Made by a program: the position numbers and the translations under genes. This document shows, one piece after another, positions 52,901 to 62,442 of a stretch of DNA of 64,000 nt. The DNA comes from Thiobacillus sp. Its GTDB lineage: Bacteria > Pseudomonadota > Gammaproteobacteria > Burkholderiales > Thiobacillaceae. The notes beneath the pieces are model-generated. The model did not search any database. It saw only the letters and a program-made list of their open reading frames with translations, and was not told the DNA's origin. The number at the start of each line of letters is the position of its first letter. Position 1 is the stretch's first letter. The stretch is from assembly GCA_030692355.1 (NCBI GenBank), contig JAUYCF010000041.1:1-64000 (forward strand), read 5' to 3'.

Positions 52901-53086
52901 CACGTCATACGGTCCCTCGCCGGGATAACGGATGCGCTCGGATGGCCCCGGCCGGATTTGCCAGGTCATTTTCTGCGCGGTTTTGGTGAGGTATTTTGCT
53001 TCCAGGGCCGACGACAGCAGCTCCCAGACGAGCAGCCCGACCAGACCGGCCAGCAGGAGCAGAATGCGGCGGGATGTTCTGGACAT
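49904..53086 (-). CDS. Divergent class A penicillin-binding protein
   Basis: A 1060-residue membrane-anchored protein. An N-terminal helix (RRILLLLAGLVGLLVWELL) leads to a GT51 transglycosylase domain (~130-330; VEALLYIENRELL, GGSTLPTQIEKYRHS). The transpeptidase domain has the SxxK site LGSTAKLRTLV (~480) and the KTGTGDH motif (~920). It ends in a Pro-rich tail of ~90 residues. The GT motif GGSTLPTQIEK differs from the usual GGSTITQQLAKN, so polymerase activity may be altered. It is about 250 residues longer than PBP1a. hemF lies next upstream. Confidence 0.8.
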   Translation of the reverse strand: MSRTSRRILLLLAGLVGLLVWELLSSALEAKYLTKTAQKMTWQIRPGPSERIRYPGEGPYDVRLGYSKLPVYLARLDQAGWQIDQQAEISREMARVADLGLFLPYHEKDQAGLSLLDSDGQPLYQAKYPTRGYSRFEDIPDVLVEALLYIENRELLNEQFPTRNPAVEWDRLAHALIEKGISLVDRNRNVPGGSTLPTQIEKYRHSPDGLTASMSEKLRQMGTASLRAYLNGPNTLEMRREIVTAYLNTVPLAAAPRYGEVNGIGDGLWAWYGLDFDEVNHTLAKPPRGKDAAYAGMLKHALSLIVAERRPSYYLAANRKALDALTDDHLDLLANAGLISRELADQAKRVVLRTTSQRVDPPPPRFVEQKAANALRIRVSALLGESRLYDLDRLDLQVDTSINQPAQKIVSTYLQSLAKPQAAAASGLIGHRLLQPGNPLGEVIYSFTLYEKTPAGNLLRIQADNLNQPFDINSQARLDLGSTAKLRTLVTYLEIIARLHADYHVLDAAMLRQKAQPQRDVLAQWVATTLLNQPDIRLDALLDAAMRRPYSAGLETFFTGGGLHNFVNFDVKDNDRVMDVWEATKSSVNLVYIRIMRDIVRHYASSTPGTAARILDDASNPMRETYLARFVDQEGRVFTNRFYQRHKSLTPVQMAEDLYSRIGHNPRRFSAVFRYLEPQAKLDAYVDALRTHVPASASLSQTALKSLYQTHAPEAYSLTDRGYIAQIHPLELWVVKTLRTSPGTGLKALYESGTGVRLEVYEWLFKTSRKNAQDIRIQSFLEVEAFESLLADWKRLGYPFDNITPSYATAIGSSGDRPAALAELMSILVNDGVRAPMVSLTGLHFATKTPYDTRLSMKPPKGERLMPAEVAQTVRRALANVVESGTAVRLAGALKDSAGQPLVLGGKTGTGDHRFERFGRGGQRLESRVVNRTATFAFYLGDRHFGTLTALVQGEQAGQFGFTSSLTAQMLKTLLPQLQPHLNLQPLAPAKAAADAVAKPTPVVAPPPRAPAQEKPDGSTSQADPPIKQPAPFQGGFPEDLEPSVVLPVPLMPEPALPAP

Positions 53087-53089
53087 GGA

Positions 53090-54001
53090 TCAGACCCACT
53101 CGCGCGCGTTGAGAAAGTCGCTGTACAGCCGCGCTTCCGGCGTGCCGGGTTCGGGGTGCCAGTCGTAGCGCCACTTCACGACCGGCGGCAGCGACATCAG
53201 GATCGATTCGGTGCGCCCGCCCGACTGCAGGCCGAACAGGGTGCCGCGGTCGAATACCAGGTTGAATTCGACGTAGCGTCCGCGCCGGTAGGCCTGAAAA
53301 TCGCGTTCGCGCTCGCCGTAGGGCGTGTCCTTGCGGCGCGCCAGGATCGGCAGGTAGGCATCCAGGAACGCATCGCCCACGCTTCGGGTCACGGCAAACG
53401 CATGATCGAAGCCGCCTTCGGCGAAGTCGTCGAAGAACACGCCGCCGATGCCGCGCGGCTCGTTGCGGTGCTTGAGGAAGAAGTAAGTGTCGCACCCGTC
53501 CTTGAAGCGCGGATGCAGCCCGGCGCCGAAGGGATCGAGCGCGTTTTTGCAGGTGGCGTGGAAATGCCGTGCGTCATCCTCGAAGCCGTAGTAGGGCGTG
53601 AGATCCATACCGCCGCCGAACCACCACACCGGCGCCTCGCCGTCCTTCATCGCGACGAAGCAGCGCACGTTCATGTGCACCGTCGGCGCGTAGGGGTTGC
53701 GCGGATGCAGCACCAGCGACACCCCCATCGCCTCCCAGCGCCGCCCGGCGAGTTCCGGCCGATGCGCGCTGGCGGATGGCGGCAGCCGGCTGCCGAGCAC
53801 GTGCGAGAAGTTCACCCCGCCGCGCTCCAGTACGTTGCCTTCCTCGATCAGCCGCGAAATGCCGCCGCCGCCTTCGGGGCGCTCCCAGGCATCGGTGCGG
53901 AAAGGCCGGCCGTCGGCGGTTTCGAGCGCGGCGACGATGCGCGCCTGCAGGTCGAGCAGCCAGGTTTTGACGGCGGCGGTGTCGAAGGTGTTGGCAGGCA
54001 T
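53090..54001 (-). CDS. hemF: Oxygen-dependent coproporphyrinogen III oxidase
   Basis: A 303-residue enzyme converting coproporphyrinogen III to protoporphyrinogen IX with O2. Conserved stretches include [62 protein letters not shown] and [13 protein letters not shown] chose the ATG at 54001, which overlaps the upstream stop by one base (TGATG); the longer frame is not conserved. Its presence implies aerobic haem synthesis. Confidence 0.95.
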   Translation of the reverse strand: MPANTFDTAAVKTWLLDLQARIVAALETADGRPFRTDAWERPEGGGGISRLIEEGNVLERGGVNFSHVLGSRLPPSASAHRPELAGRRWEAMGVSLVLHPRNPYAPTVHMNVRCFVAMKDGEAPVWWFGGGMDLTPYYGFEDDARHFHATCKNALDPFGAGLHPRFKDGCDTYFFLKHRNEPRGIGGVFFDDFAEGGFDHAFAVTRSVGDAFLDAYLPILARRKDTPYGERERDFQAYRRGRYVEFNLVFDRGTLFGLQSGGRTESILMSLPPVVKWRYDWHPEPGTPEARLYSDFLNAREWV

Positions 54002-54549
54002 CAGGGTCGAAGAAGCGTTCCGGTGGCAAGGTCGATCAGAGTGGACGGGCGGCGGCGCTGGCCGATGCGGCCCGCGATCACGCGCACCTGAGCGCCGAAT
54101 ATTCTGCGGCATTCCGCTGCGGTTTTGGCGGGTTTTTTGCCGCTTTTATTGGCGCTGGTGGAAACCAGCGCCATGCCGAGGCTGCGGCAGAGTTGCGCCG
54201 CAACGGGATGGGCGGTGACGCGTACCGCGATGGTGGGGCGTCCGCCGGTGAGCAGCGGCGGGCAGGCGGCCGACGCGGGAACGACCCAGGTGACGGGGCC
54301 GGGCCAGCTGTGCCGCATCCGCGCCAGGTCGGCCGCATGCAAAGGGCGAACAAAAGGCTTCAGCCGCTTGAAACGGTCGGCGATCAGCAGCATGCCCTTG
54401 GCGGCGCTGCGGCCCTTGAGCCGGATCAGCCGTTGCAATGCGCGCGGGTTGCGCGGGTCGCAGCCGAGGCCGTAGCAGGATTCGGTCGGGTAGGCGATGA
54501 TGCCGCCGCGCCGCAGCCAGGCCCGCAGGTCCGCCGCATCGTTCCTCAC
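54001..54549 (-). CDS. tsaC: L-threonylcarbamoyladenylate synthase (TsaC/Sua5 type)
   Basis: A 182-residue YrdC-domain enzyme making threonylcarbamoyl-AMP for the t6A modification of tRNA. Signature parts are [55 protein letters not shown] and [15 protein letters not shown]. The length matches E. coli TsaC. It lies between purD and hemF; its start region next to the purD stop contains short CGCCTTACGCCTCA-like repeats. Confidence 0.9.
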   Translation of the reverse strand: MRNDAADLRAWLRRGGIIAYPTESCYGLGCDPRNPRALQRLIRLKGRSAAKGMLLIADRFKRLKPFVRPLHAADLARMRHSWPGPVTWVVPASAACPPLLTGGRPTIAVRVTAHPVAAQLCRSLGMALVSTSANKSGKKPAKTAAECRRIFGAQVRVIAGRIGQRRRPSTLIDLATGTLLRP

Positions 54550-54559
54550 GCCTTACGCC

Positions 54560-55840
54560 TCACTTCTTGCTGCGATCCAGCGCGCGCCAGCCGATGTCGC
54601 GACGGTATTGCATGCCGTCGAAGTGGATGGCCGCCACCGCTTCGTAGGCGCGTTTCTGCGCCATGCGCACGCTGTCGCCGAGCGCGGTCACCGCCAGCAC
54701 GCGGCCGCCGCTGACCACGGTGAGGCCGTCCTGTTCCGTGGTGCCGGCGTGGAAGACGTGCAGGTCGTCGGCCGCGGCGGGCAGCGCACTGAGGGCGGCG
54801 CCCTTTTGCGGCGCGTCGGGATAGCCGGCTGCAGCCAGCACCACCGCGAGCGCGGTGCGGCGGTCCCATTCGGCCTCGACCTGGTCGAGCTTGCCGTTGA
54901 CGGCGGCTTCCAGCAGGGTCGCCAGGTCGGACTTCAGCCGCATCATGATCGGCTGGGTTTCGGGATCGCCCATGCGGCAGTTGAATTCAAGCACCCTGGG
55001 CGCGCCGTCCGCGCCGACCATGATGCCGGCGTAGAGAAAGCCGGTATAGCGGATGCCGTCGGCTGACATGCCATCGACAGTGGGGTGGATGACCTCGCGC
55101 ATGATGCGCGCGTGCAGTTCCGGGGTGACCACCGGCGCCGGCGAATACGCGCCCATGCCGCCGGTGTTGGGGCCGGTGTCGCCGTCGCCGAGGCGCTTGT
55201 GGTCCTGGCTGGAGGCCAGCGCCAGCACGTGCCCGCCGTCGACCATGACGATGAAGCTGGCTTCTTCGCCCATCAGGCATTCCTCGATCACCACCCGATG
55301 GCCGGCGTCCCCCATGCTGTTGCCGGCGAGCATGGCGTCGACCGCGGCGTGCGCCTCATCCGCGGTCGACGCGACGACCACCCCCTTGCCCGCGGCCAGC
55401 CCGTCGGCCTTCACCACGATGGGCGCGCCGTGTGCGTCGATGTAGGCGTGCGCCGCGGCGGCATCGGTGAAGGTGCCGAAGGCCGCGGTGGGAATGCCGT
55501 GTCGTGCCATGAACTGCTTGGCGAAATCCTTCGAGCTTTCGAGCTGGGCGGCGGCCTGGGTCGGGCCGAAAATCTTCAGTCCGGCGGCGCGGAAGGCGTC
55601 GACCACGCCGGCCGCCAGCGGGGCTTCCGGGCCGACCACGGTGAACGCAATGCCCGGATCGCGGCGGACGAATTCAACCAGCGAGGGGATCGAAGTCAAA
55701 GGTACGTTGACGAGCCCGTCCTCGGTCGCTGTGCCGCCGTTGCCGGGTGCGACAAAAACCTGCGAGACGCGGGGGGATTGCGCAAGCTTCCACGCCAACG
55801 CGTGTTCGCGTCCGCCGGAGCCGATGACTAGGATCTTCAT
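54560..55840 (-). CDS. purD: Phosphoribosylamine-glycine ligase
   Basis: A 426-residue ATP-grasp enzyme of purine synthesis joining phosphoribosylamine and glycine. It opens with [20 protein letters not shown]. The ATP-grasp core shows [19 protein letters not shown] and [19 protein letters not shown], followed by [12 protein letters not shown] and [14 protein letters not shown]. It lies 146 bp after purH, the gap being filled with CTAG-rich repeats. Confidence 0.95.
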   Translation of the reverse strand: MKILVIGSGGREHALAWKLAQSPRVSQVFVAPGNGGTATEDGLVNVPLTSIPSLVEFVRRDPGIAFTVVGPEAPLAAGVVDAFRAAGLKIFGPTQAAAQLESSKDFAKQFMARHGIPTAAFGTFTDAAAAHAYIDAHGAPIVVKADGLAAGKGVVVASTADEAHAAVDAMLAGNSMGDAGHRVVIEECLMGEEASFIVMVDGGHVLALASSQDHKRLGDGDTGPNTGGMGAYSPAPVVTPELHARIMREVIHPTVDGMSADGIRYTGFLYAGIMVGADGAPRVLEFNCRMGDPETQPIMMRLKSDLATLLEAAVNGKLDQVEAEWDRRTALAVVLAAAGYPDAPQKGAALSALPAAADDLHVFHAGTTEQDGLTVVSGGRVLAVTALGDSVRMAQKRAYEAVAAIHFDGMQYRRDIGWRALDRSKK

Positions 55841-55860
55841 GTGTGTGACGGGCTGGTTGG

Positions 55861-55986
55861 GGGTTAGGGGCTAGGAGCTAGGAGCTAGGAGCTAGGAGCT
55901 AGGGATTAGGGGGCTTTGTGCGGCTTCGCCGCGCTGGATAATTCAAGAGGTGCGGTGAAGCCGCTCACTCCCTAGCCCCTAGTCCC
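55861..55986. repeat. CTAG-rich heptamer repeat block between purH and purD
   Basis: Five tandem AGCTAGG-type heptamers (55871-55905) are followed by a small GC hairpin. An inverse CCCTAGCCCCTAG end lies just before the purH stop. The same design is seen at 23403-23502. CTAG occurs about seven times in 126 bp. Confidence 0.8.
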
Positions 55987-57576
55987 TCAATGCCGGAAAT
56001 GCCGCGTGCCCGTAAACACCATCGCGATGCCGTGCTCGTTGGCTGCCGCGATGACTTCATCGTCGCGCATCGAGCCGCCGGGCTGGATCACCGCCTTGAT
56101 GCCGGCGGCTGCGGCCTGGTCGATGCCGTCGCGGAAGGGGAAGAAAGCGTCTGACGCCATCACCGAGCCGGGCACCGGCAGGCCGGCGTGCTCGGCCTTG
56201 ATCGCGGCGATGCGCGCGGAGTTGATGCGGCTCATTTGCCCCGCGCCGACGCCGACGGTCATGCGGTCTTTCGCGTAGACGATGGCGTTGGACTTGACGA
56301 ATTTGGCGACGCGCCAGGCGAACAGGAGGTCGTCCATTTCCTGTGGGGTCGGCGCGCGGTCGGTGACGGTCTTCAGCTCGCCGTGCAGCAGGATGTCGGC
56401 GTCCTGCACCAGGAGGCCGCCGGCCACGCGCTTCATGTCGAGTTGGGCCACAGCGCCGCTCCACTTTCCGCATTCGAGCAGGCGCACGTTCTTCTTCGCG
56501 GCGACGGCGGCGGAGGCCTCGGGGCTGACTTCGGGCGCGATGATGACCTCGACGAACTGGCGCTCGACGATGGCGGCGGCGGTCTCGCCATCGAGGCGGC
56601 CGTTGAAGGCGATGATGCCGCCGAAGGCCGATTCGGGATCGGTCTGGTAGGCGCGGTTGTAGGCCTCCAGCAGGTTGGCGCCGTAGGCGACGCCGCAGGG
56701 GTTGGCGTGCTTGACGATGACGCAGGCGGGCGCGGCGTCGCCTGTTCCATCCCCAAACTGCTTCACGCATTCGAGCGCGGCGTCGGTGTCGGCGATGTTG
56801 TTGTAGGACAACTCCTTGCCCTGGATCTGGCGGGCCGTGGCGATGGTGCCGGCGGGCGCGTTGGCCTCGACGTAGAAGGCGCCGGCCTGGTGCGGATTCT
56901 CGCCGTAGCGGCAGGTCTGCGCACGGGAGAACTGCAGCGTCAGCTGCTCGCCGAAGGCCTCGCGCTCGCCGTTTTCGTTCAGCGCGGTGAGGTAGTTGCT
57001 GATGTGGCCGTCGTACTGCGCGGTGTGGGTGAAGGCCTTCTTCGCCAGGTTGAAGCGGGTGGCGTCGGTCAGTGCGCCGTCGTGGGCCTGCATCTCGGCA
57101 ACCAGCGCCGGGTAGTCGGCGGGGTCGGTGACGATAGCGACATGGCGGTAGTTCTTGGCCGAGGATCGCACCATCGCCGGGCCGCCGATGTCGATGTTCT
57201 CGATGGCGTCGTCCAGCGTGTGCGGCTTTGATACCGTGGCGACGAAGGGATACAGGTTGACGCACACCAGGTCGATGTAAGGCATGCCGTGCGCGGCCAT
57301 GGTGGCGACGTGATCCGCGAGGTCGCGCCGCGCCAGGATGCCGGCATGCACCTTGGGATGCAGGGTCTTGACGCGGCCGTCGAGCATTTCCGGAAAGCCG
57401 GTGTACTCGCTGACGTCGATCACCGGCAGGCCGGCGTCGCGCAAGGCCTTGGCGGTGCCGCCGGTGGACAGCAGTTCGACGCCGGCATCGGCGAGCGCGC
57501 GGGCGAAATCGACCAGGCCGGTTTTATCCGACACGGAGAGGAGGGCACGCTGTATTTTCGAGGGGGCGAGGGTCAT
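55987..57576 (-). CDS. purH: Bifunctional AICAR transformylase/IMP cyclohydrolase
   Basis: A 529-residue enzyme for the last two steps of IMP synthesis. The N-terminal cyclohydrolase domain has [20 protein letters not shown] and [16 protein letters not shown]. The transformylase domain has [53 protein letters not shown] and [14 protein letters not shown]. It follows fis by 8 bp in the dusB-fis-purH-purD run. Confidence 0.96.
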   Translation of the reverse strand: MTLAPSKIQRALLSVSDKTGLVDFARALADAGVELLSTGGTAKALRDAGLPVIDVSEYTGFPEMLDGRVKTLHPKVHAGILARRDLADHVATMAAHGMPYIDLVCVNLYPFVATVSKPHTLDDAIENIDIGGPAMVRSSAKNYRHVAIVTDPADYPALVAEMQAHDGALTDATRFNLAKKAFTHTAQYDGHISNYLTALNENGEREAFGEQLTLQFSRAQTCRYGENPHQAGAFYVEANAPAGTIATARQIQGKELSYNNIADTDAALECVKQFGDGTGDAAPACVIVKHANPCGVAYGANLLEAYNRAYQTDPESAFGGIIAFNGRLDGETAAAIVERQFVEVIIAPEVSPEASAAVAAKKNVRLLECGKWSGAVAQLDMKRVAGGLLVQDADILLHGELKTVTDRAPTPQEMDDLLFAWRVAKFVKSNAIVYAKDRMTVGVGAGQMSRINSARIAAIKAEHAGLPVPGSVMASDAFFPFRDGIDQAAAAGIKAVIQPGGSMRDDEVIAAANEHGIAMVFTGTRHFRH

Positions 57577-57584
57577 GATGGGTT

Positions 57585-57824
57585 TCAGTCGGAGAGGCCG
57601 TGTTCGCGCATTTTCTTGCGCAGGGTGTTGCGGTTGATGCCGAGCATGTCGGCCGCGCGGGTCTGGTTGCCCTCGGCGCGGTCGAGGATGTAGGCCAGCA
57701 GCGGCTTTTCCACCGCGCTTACCACCATGCCGTAGATCTCGCTCGGCGTTTCGCCGTCGAGATCCTTGAAATAGCGATTGAGCGACCGCCGCATCCAGGC
57801 GGCGATCTCGTTTTCTTCGATCAT
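57585..57824 (-). CDS. fis: DNA-binding protein Fis
   Basis: A 79-residue nucleoid protein, shorter than the 98 residues of E. coli because it lacks the N-terminal beta-hairpin arm region. The core [19 protein letters not shown] and the helix-turn-helix [24 protein letters not shown] are typical. I chose the ATG at 57824, preceded by AAGGGGAG. dusB lies directly upstream, the universal dusB-fis pairing. Confidence 0.93.
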   Translation of the reverse strand: MIEENEIAAWMRRSLNRYFKDLDGETPSEIYGMVVSAVEKPLLAYILDRAEGNQTRAADMLGINRNTLRKKMREHGLSD

Positions 57825-57837
57825 TTTGAAGCTCCCC

Positions 57838-58890
57838 TTATGCTGCGAGCCGGGATGCCGGCGGCATGTCTTGCGCGCAATTATTGTCGTGGCCGATTGC
57901 GTAGCGCAGGCGGCTGTCGGCACGTGCCGCCTGGGCAAAGTATTCGTTGACGACGGCGAGTTGCTCAGCCACCGAATCAAGCCGGTTCATGGTGTGGCGG
58001 AAGGCGCTGCTGCCGACCAGGCCGCGGGTGTACCAGGAGATGTGCTTGCGTGCCACGCGCACCCCGGTAACGTCGCCATAAAACGAGTATAGGTCGTGGA
58101 TGTGTTCGAGCAGGACGGCGTGGATTTCGGCCACTTCGGGCTGCGGCAGGTGAACGCCGGTGGCCAGAAAATGCTCGATCTCGCGGAAGATCCATGGGCG
58201 GCCCTGCGCGGCGCGGCCGATCATCACGGCGTCGGCGCCGGTGTATTCCAGGACGTATTGGGCTTTTTCCGGGGTGGTGATGTCGCCGTTGGCGATGACG
58301 GGGATTCCGGCTTCCGCCTTGACCGCACGGAGGGTGTCGTACTCGGCCTCGCCGGTGTAGCCGCAGGCACGGGTGCGGCCGTGCATCGCCAGCGCCTGCA
58401 CCCCGGCGTTCTCGGCGATCTTCAGGATGTTGAGCGCGTTCCTGTGCTCGCGGTCCCAGCCGGTGCGGATCTTCAGCGTCACCGGCACTTCGGGCACCGC
58501 TTTGACCACGGCGTCGAGGATGCGTCCGACCAGCGCCTCGTCCTGCAGCAGCGCGGAGCCGGCCATCACGTTGCACACCTTCTTCGCCGGGCAGCCCATG
58601 TTGATGTCGATGATCTGCGCGCCGCGATCGACGTTGTGGCGCGCGGCTTCGGCCATCATGGCCGGGTCGGCGCCGGCGATCTGCACGCTGATCGGGTCGA
58701 CTTCGCCTTCGTGGTTGGCGCGCCGCGCCGTCTTGGCCGAGCCGTACAGCAGCGAATTCGACGTCACCATCTCGGACACCGCCATGCCCGCGCCCAGTTT
58801 TTTGCAAAGCTGACGGAAAGGCCGGTCGGTCACCCCGGCCATGGGGGCGACGATCAGGCGGTTCTTGAGGAGGTGGTTGCCGATGCGCAT
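57838..58890 (-). CDS. dusB: tRNA-dihydrouridine synthase B
   Basis: A 350-residue FMN enzyme reducing specific uridines in tRNA. It opens with MRIGNHLLKNRLIVAPMAGV. Then come VSEMVTSNSLLYGS, the catalytic cysteine in INMGCPAKKVCNVMAGS, LKIRTGWDREH and the FMN phosphate site VIANGDITTPEKAQ with GADAVMIGRAAQGRPW. I chose the ATG at 58890 because homology begins there; an alternative upstream start adds 13 residues. It heads the fis-pur operon. Confidence 0.94.
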   Translation of the reverse strand: MRIGNHLLKNRLIVAPMAGVTDRPFRQLCKKLGAGMAVSEMVTSNSLLYGSAKTARRANHEGEVDPISVQIAGADPAMMAEAARHNVDRGAQIIDINMGCPAKKVCNVMAGSALLQDEALVGRILDAVVKAVPEVPVTLKIRTGWDREHRNALNILKIAENAGVQALAMHGRTRACGYTGEAEYDTLRAVKAEAGIPVIANGDITTPEKAQYVLEYTGADAVMIGRAAQGRPWIFREIEHFLATGVHLPQPEVAEIHAVLLEHIHDLYSFYGDVTGVRVARKHISWYTRGLVGSSAFRHTMNRLDSVAEQLAVVNEYFAQAARADSRLRYAIGHDNNCAQDMPPASRLAA

Positions 58891-59023
58891 AAGGGATGGA
58901 ATTTTACCCTCCTCGATGGCCCCCACCAAGCCGGCCGAAATTACTTCTGCCCATGCCAGAGCGGCTATCGTCTATAAATTGAACCATCATTCAAGCTGTC
59001 ATCGATAAATCAAGGGGGGAAGC

Positions 59024-59455
59024 ATGAGCATCGTGTCGGAATTCAAGGAGTTCGCGGTCAAGGGCAATGCCATGGACCTGGCGGTCGGCGTCATCATCGG
59101 CGCGGCCTTCGGCAAGATCGTCGATTCCATCGTCAAGGACCTGATCATGCCGATTGTCGGCGCGGTATTCGGCGGTTTCGACTTTTCCAATCTGTTCGTC
59201 GCCCTCGGGACCGTGCCGGAAGGCGCGGCGATGACGCTGGATGGCTTGAGGGAAGCCGACGTGCCGGTGTTCGCCTACGGCAATTTCATCACCATCCTGA
59301 TCAATTTCATCATTCTGGCGTTCATCGTCTTCATCATCGTCAAGCAGATCAACCGCCTGAAGCGCCTGAAGAAGGAAGCACCGCCTGCGCCCGTCGCGAC
59401 GCCGGAAGACGTTGTGCTGCTGCGCGAAATTCGTGACAGCCTGAAAAAACAGTAA
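59024..59455 (+). CDS. mscL: Large-conductance mechanosensitive channel
   Basis: A 143-residue pentameric inner-membrane channel opening on hypo-osmotic shock. It shows [20 protein letters not shown] and [20 protein letters not shown] as the first helix, a periplasmic loop, a second helix ([19 protein letters not shown]) and the cytoplasmic helix bundle [22 protein letters not shown] ribosome site precedes the ATG. A palindromic repeat follows and separates it from convergent polA. Confidence 0.94.
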   Translation: MSIVSEFKEFAVKGNAMDLAVGVIIGAAFGKIVDSIVKDLIMPIVGAVFGGFDFSNLFVALGTVPEGAAMTLDGLREADVPVFAYGNFITILINFIILAFIVFIIVKQINRLKRLKKEAPPAPVATPEDVVLLREIRDSLKKQ

Positions 59456-59510
59456 GCAAGAAGCGGAGGGCCGCCGCGGCCCGATGTTGTGGTGCTCGCA
59501 GGGGCGCGTT

Positions 59511-59566
59511 GTAGGAGCGGGTTTACCCGCGATTGATGCACATATCGCGGGTAAACCCGCTCCTAC
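59511..59566. repeat. Palindromic REP-like element between mscL and polA
   Basis: The 23-bp arms GTAGGAGCGGGTTTACCCGCGAT (in two parts, 59511-59533) and the exact reverse complement (59544-59566) surround a 10-nt loop. The same type with TTTAGCC in place of TTTACCC occurs at 46691 and 47316. Lying tail-to-tail between two genes, it may act as a transcription barrier. Confidence 0.8.
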
Positions 59567-59621
59567 CAAGGGGCTGAACCGGAAGTTCCGTGTTGCTGCT
59601 GGTCGGCCGCAGGGGCCGGGA

Positions 59622-62429
59622 TCAGTGCGCCGCTTCCCAGTTGCTGCCTGCCCCCACTCCAACGCGCAGCGGCACCTTGAGCGCGGCAACATTGCACATG
59701 TGTCCGGGCAGTTCGGCGCGCACGCGGTCGAGCTCGCGCTCGGGTACTTCGAGGATGAGTTCGTCGTGCACCTGCAGCAGCAGGCGACTTTCCAGCTTTT
59801 CCGTATCCAGCCAGCCCTGCACCGCGATCATCGCCAGTTTGATGAGGTCGGCGGCGGTGCCCTGCATCGGCGCGTTGATGGCGGCGCGCTCGGCGCCCTG
59901 GCGGCGCTGGCCGTTTTTGGCATTGATCTCGGGCAGGTACAGGCGGCGGCCGAACACAGTCTCGACATAGCCCTGGCTGCGCGCGGCCTCGCGCGTGCGC
60001 TGCATGTAGTCGGCCACCCCGGGATAGCGCGCGAAGTAGCGGTCGATGTAAGCCTGCGCGGCGGTGCGCTCCAGGTTGAGCTGCGCCGCCAGACCGAAGG
60101 CCGACATGCCGTAGATGAGGCCGAAGTTGATCACCTTGGCCATGCGCCGCTGATCGTTGCTCACCTCGTCCAGCGGCACGCCGAACACTTCGGCGGCGGT
60201 GGCGGTGTGGATGTCCAGGTCGTGGGCAAATGCATGCAGCAGGCCGGCGTCATCCGACAGGTGCGCCATGATGCGCAGCTCGATCTGCGAATAGTCGGCC
60301 GACACCAGCACGTGCCCCGGCGGTGCGATGAAGGCCTCGCGGATGCGGCGGCCCTCGGGGGTGCGCGCGGGAATGTTCTGCAGGTTGGGTTCGGCGCTCG
60401 ACAGCCGTCCGGTGACGGCAGTCGCCTGCGAATAGCTGGTGTGCAGACGCCCGGTTTGCGGATGCACCATCTGCGGCAGCTTGTCGGTGTAGGTCGACTT
60501 CAGCTTGGCCATGCCGCGGTAGTCGAGAATCGCCCGCGCGATGGGGTGATCAAGCGCCAGCAGCGCCAGCGTTTCCTCGTCGGTGGACGGTGCGCCGCCA
60601 GGGGTTTTCTTGACCACCGGTAAACCCTTTTGCGTGAACAGGATGTCGCCGATCTGCTTGGGCGAGCCGAGGTTGAACGGCTGCCCGGCCTCCTGATAGG
60701 CGCGCTGTTCCAGTTCCAGCATCTTGCGGCCGAGCTCGCCGCTTTGCACCGCCAGCAAATTCCGATCGAGCAGCACCCCGGCGCGCTCCATGCGGAACAG
60801 GATCTCCGCCACCGGCAGTTCGATGTTGTGATAAACGAAGGCGAGCTTGTCGGAGGCGGCGATCTGCGGCGCCAGCGCATCGCGCACGCGCAGCGTGACG
60901 TCGGCGTCTTCCGCCGCGTATTCGCTGGCGCGCGCGAGTTCGACCTGCTCGAAGCCGATGCGCGACGCGCCCTTGCCGGTGACGTCGTCGTAGCTGATCG
61001 TCGACAGACCCAGGTGGCGCGCCGCCAGGTTGCCGAGCTCGTGCGACTGGTGTGCTTCAAGCACGTAGGACTGCAGCAGGGTGTCGTCGACCACACCGCC
61101 GAGCGCGATGCCGTAATTGGCAAAGATGTGGCGATCGTACTTGAGGTGCTGGCCGATGATTTTGGGTTCGCGGTTTTCCAGCAGCGGCTTCAGCCTCGCC
61201 AGCGCGGCCGCGCGGTCGAGCTGCGCGGGCGCGCCGGCGTAGTGGTGCGCCAGCGGCAGGTAGGCCGCTTCGCCGTAGCGACCATTAGGGCCAGGCGCGG
61301 GGGCGAACGAAATGCCGACCAGCTCGGCCTGCATCGGGTTGAGGCCGGTGGTTTCGGTGTCGAGCGCAAACGCCGGCGCCGCGTCCAGCCTGGCGATCCA
61401 GGCGTCGAGCGCGGCCTCGCTGAGGATGGTTTCGTAGTGGGCGCGATGGTCGCCGCTGCAGTCCTGTTCCGGCAAGGCCGGCGCATCCGATTCCGTCCCG
61501 CCTTGCGCGGCCCTGGCGCGGGATGGGGTGGTGTCCTTTTGGGCTGCCGGGGCGCCGGCGGTATCGAGCTCGCGCAGCCAGGTGCGGAACTCGTAGCGCT
61601 CGAAAAGCGCCCGCAACGCATCGGTGTCGCGCGGCTTCAGCACCAGGTCGTCGAAATCGAACGGCAGCGCCACATCCATCTTGATGGTGAGCAGCGCGCG
61701 CGCCTGCGGCAGCCAGTCGCGGGCGGCGCGCAGGTTGTCGCCGACCACGCCCTTGATCTCGTCGGCATGCGCCATCAAGTTGTCGAGCGTGCCGTATTCG
61801 GTCAGCCACTTGACGGCGGTCTTGGGGCCGACCTTGGCAACGCCGGGCACGTTGTCGACGGTGTCGCCGATCAGCGTGAGGTAATCGATGATGCGTTCCG
61901 GCGGCACGCCGAACTTGGCGGCCACGCCGGCCTCGTCGAGCGTCTCCTCGCTCATGGTGTTGACCAGCATCACCCGGTCGTTGACCAGTTGCGCCATGTC
62001 CTTGTCGCCGGTGGAGACGATGCTGTGGATCCCTTTTTGCGTCGCATGCTGCACCAGGGTGCCGATGACGTCGTCGGCCTCGACCCCGTCGATGATGACG
62101 AGCGGCCAGCCCTCGGCGCGGATCAGCGCGTGCAGCGGCTCGATCTGGCAACGCAGATCGTCCGGCATCGCGGGACGGTGGGCTTTGTAGTCGGGATAGA
62201 GGTCGTCGCGGAAGGTCTTGCCCTTCGCGTCGAACACGCAGGCGATATAATCGGCCGCATGGTCGCGGCGCAGTTTGTGCAGCATGGACAGCACGCCCTT
62301 GATCGCATTGGTCGGCTCGCCCGCCTGGTTGCGAAAATCGGGCAGCGCATGAAACGCGCGATACAGGTAGGACGAACCGTCCACCAGCAGCAGGATTTTT
62401 CCGGCTTGACTTACACTAGATTCGTTCAC
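59622..62429 (-). CDS. polA: DNA polymerase I
   Basis: A 935-residue repair and Okazaki-fragment polymerase. The 5'-3' exonuclease covers ~1-300 (ILLLVDGSSYLYRAFHALPD, VFDAKGKTFRDDLYPDYKAH). The 3'-5' proofreading domain keeps the metal pair in FALDTETTGLNP. The polymerase part has SADYSQIELRIMAHLS and LLQVHDELILEVP. I chose the GTG at 62429, since no ATG lies near the family start. That leaves only 13 bp to the divergent LOG-family gene, so their promoters must overlap the coding DNA. Confidence 0.93.
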   Translation of the reverse strand: MNESSVSQAGKILLLVDGSSYLYRAFHALPDFRNQAGEPTNAIKGVLSMLHKLRRDHAADYIACVFDAKGKTFRDDLYPDYKAHRPAMPDDLRCQIEPLHALIRAEGWPLVIIDGVEADDVIGTLVQHATQKGIHSIVSTGDKDMAQLVNDRVMLVNTMSEETLDEAGVAAKFGVPPERIIDYLTLIGDTVDNVPGVAKVGPKTAVKWLTEYGTLDNLMAHADEIKGVVGDNLRAARDWLPQARALLTIKMDVALPFDFDDLVLKPRDTDALRALFERYEFRTWLRELDTAGAPAAQKDTTPSRARAAQGGTESDAPALPEQDCSGDHRAHYETILSEAALDAWIARLDAAPAFALDTETTGLNPMQAELVGISFAPAPGPNGRYGEAAYLPLAHHYAGAPAQLDRAAALARLKPLLENREPKIIGQHLKYDRHIFANYGIALGGVVDDTLLQSYVLEAHQSHELGNLAARHLGLSTISYDDVTGKGASRIGFEQVELARASEYAAEDADVTLRVRDALAPQIAASDKLAFVYHNIELPVAEILFRMERAGVLLDRNLLAVQSGELGRKMLELEQRAYQEAGQPFNLGSPKQIGDILFTQKGLPVVKKTPGGAPSTDEETLALLALDHPIARAILDYRGMAKLKSTYTDKLPQMVHPQTGRLHTSYSQATAVTGRLSSAEPNLQNIPARTPEGRRIREAFIAPPGHVLVSADYSQIELRIMAHLSDDAGLLHAFAHDLDIHTATAAEVFGVPLDEVSNDQRRMAKVINFGLIYGMSAFGLAAQLNLERTAAQAYIDRYFARYPGVADYMQRTREAARSQGYVETVFGRRLYLPEINAKNGQRRQGAERAAINAPMQGTAADLIKLAMIAVQGWLDTEKLESRLLLQVHDELILEVPERELDRVRAELPGHMCNVAALKVPLRVGVGAGSNWEAAH

Positions 62430-62442
62430 GAGGCGCTCGAAA

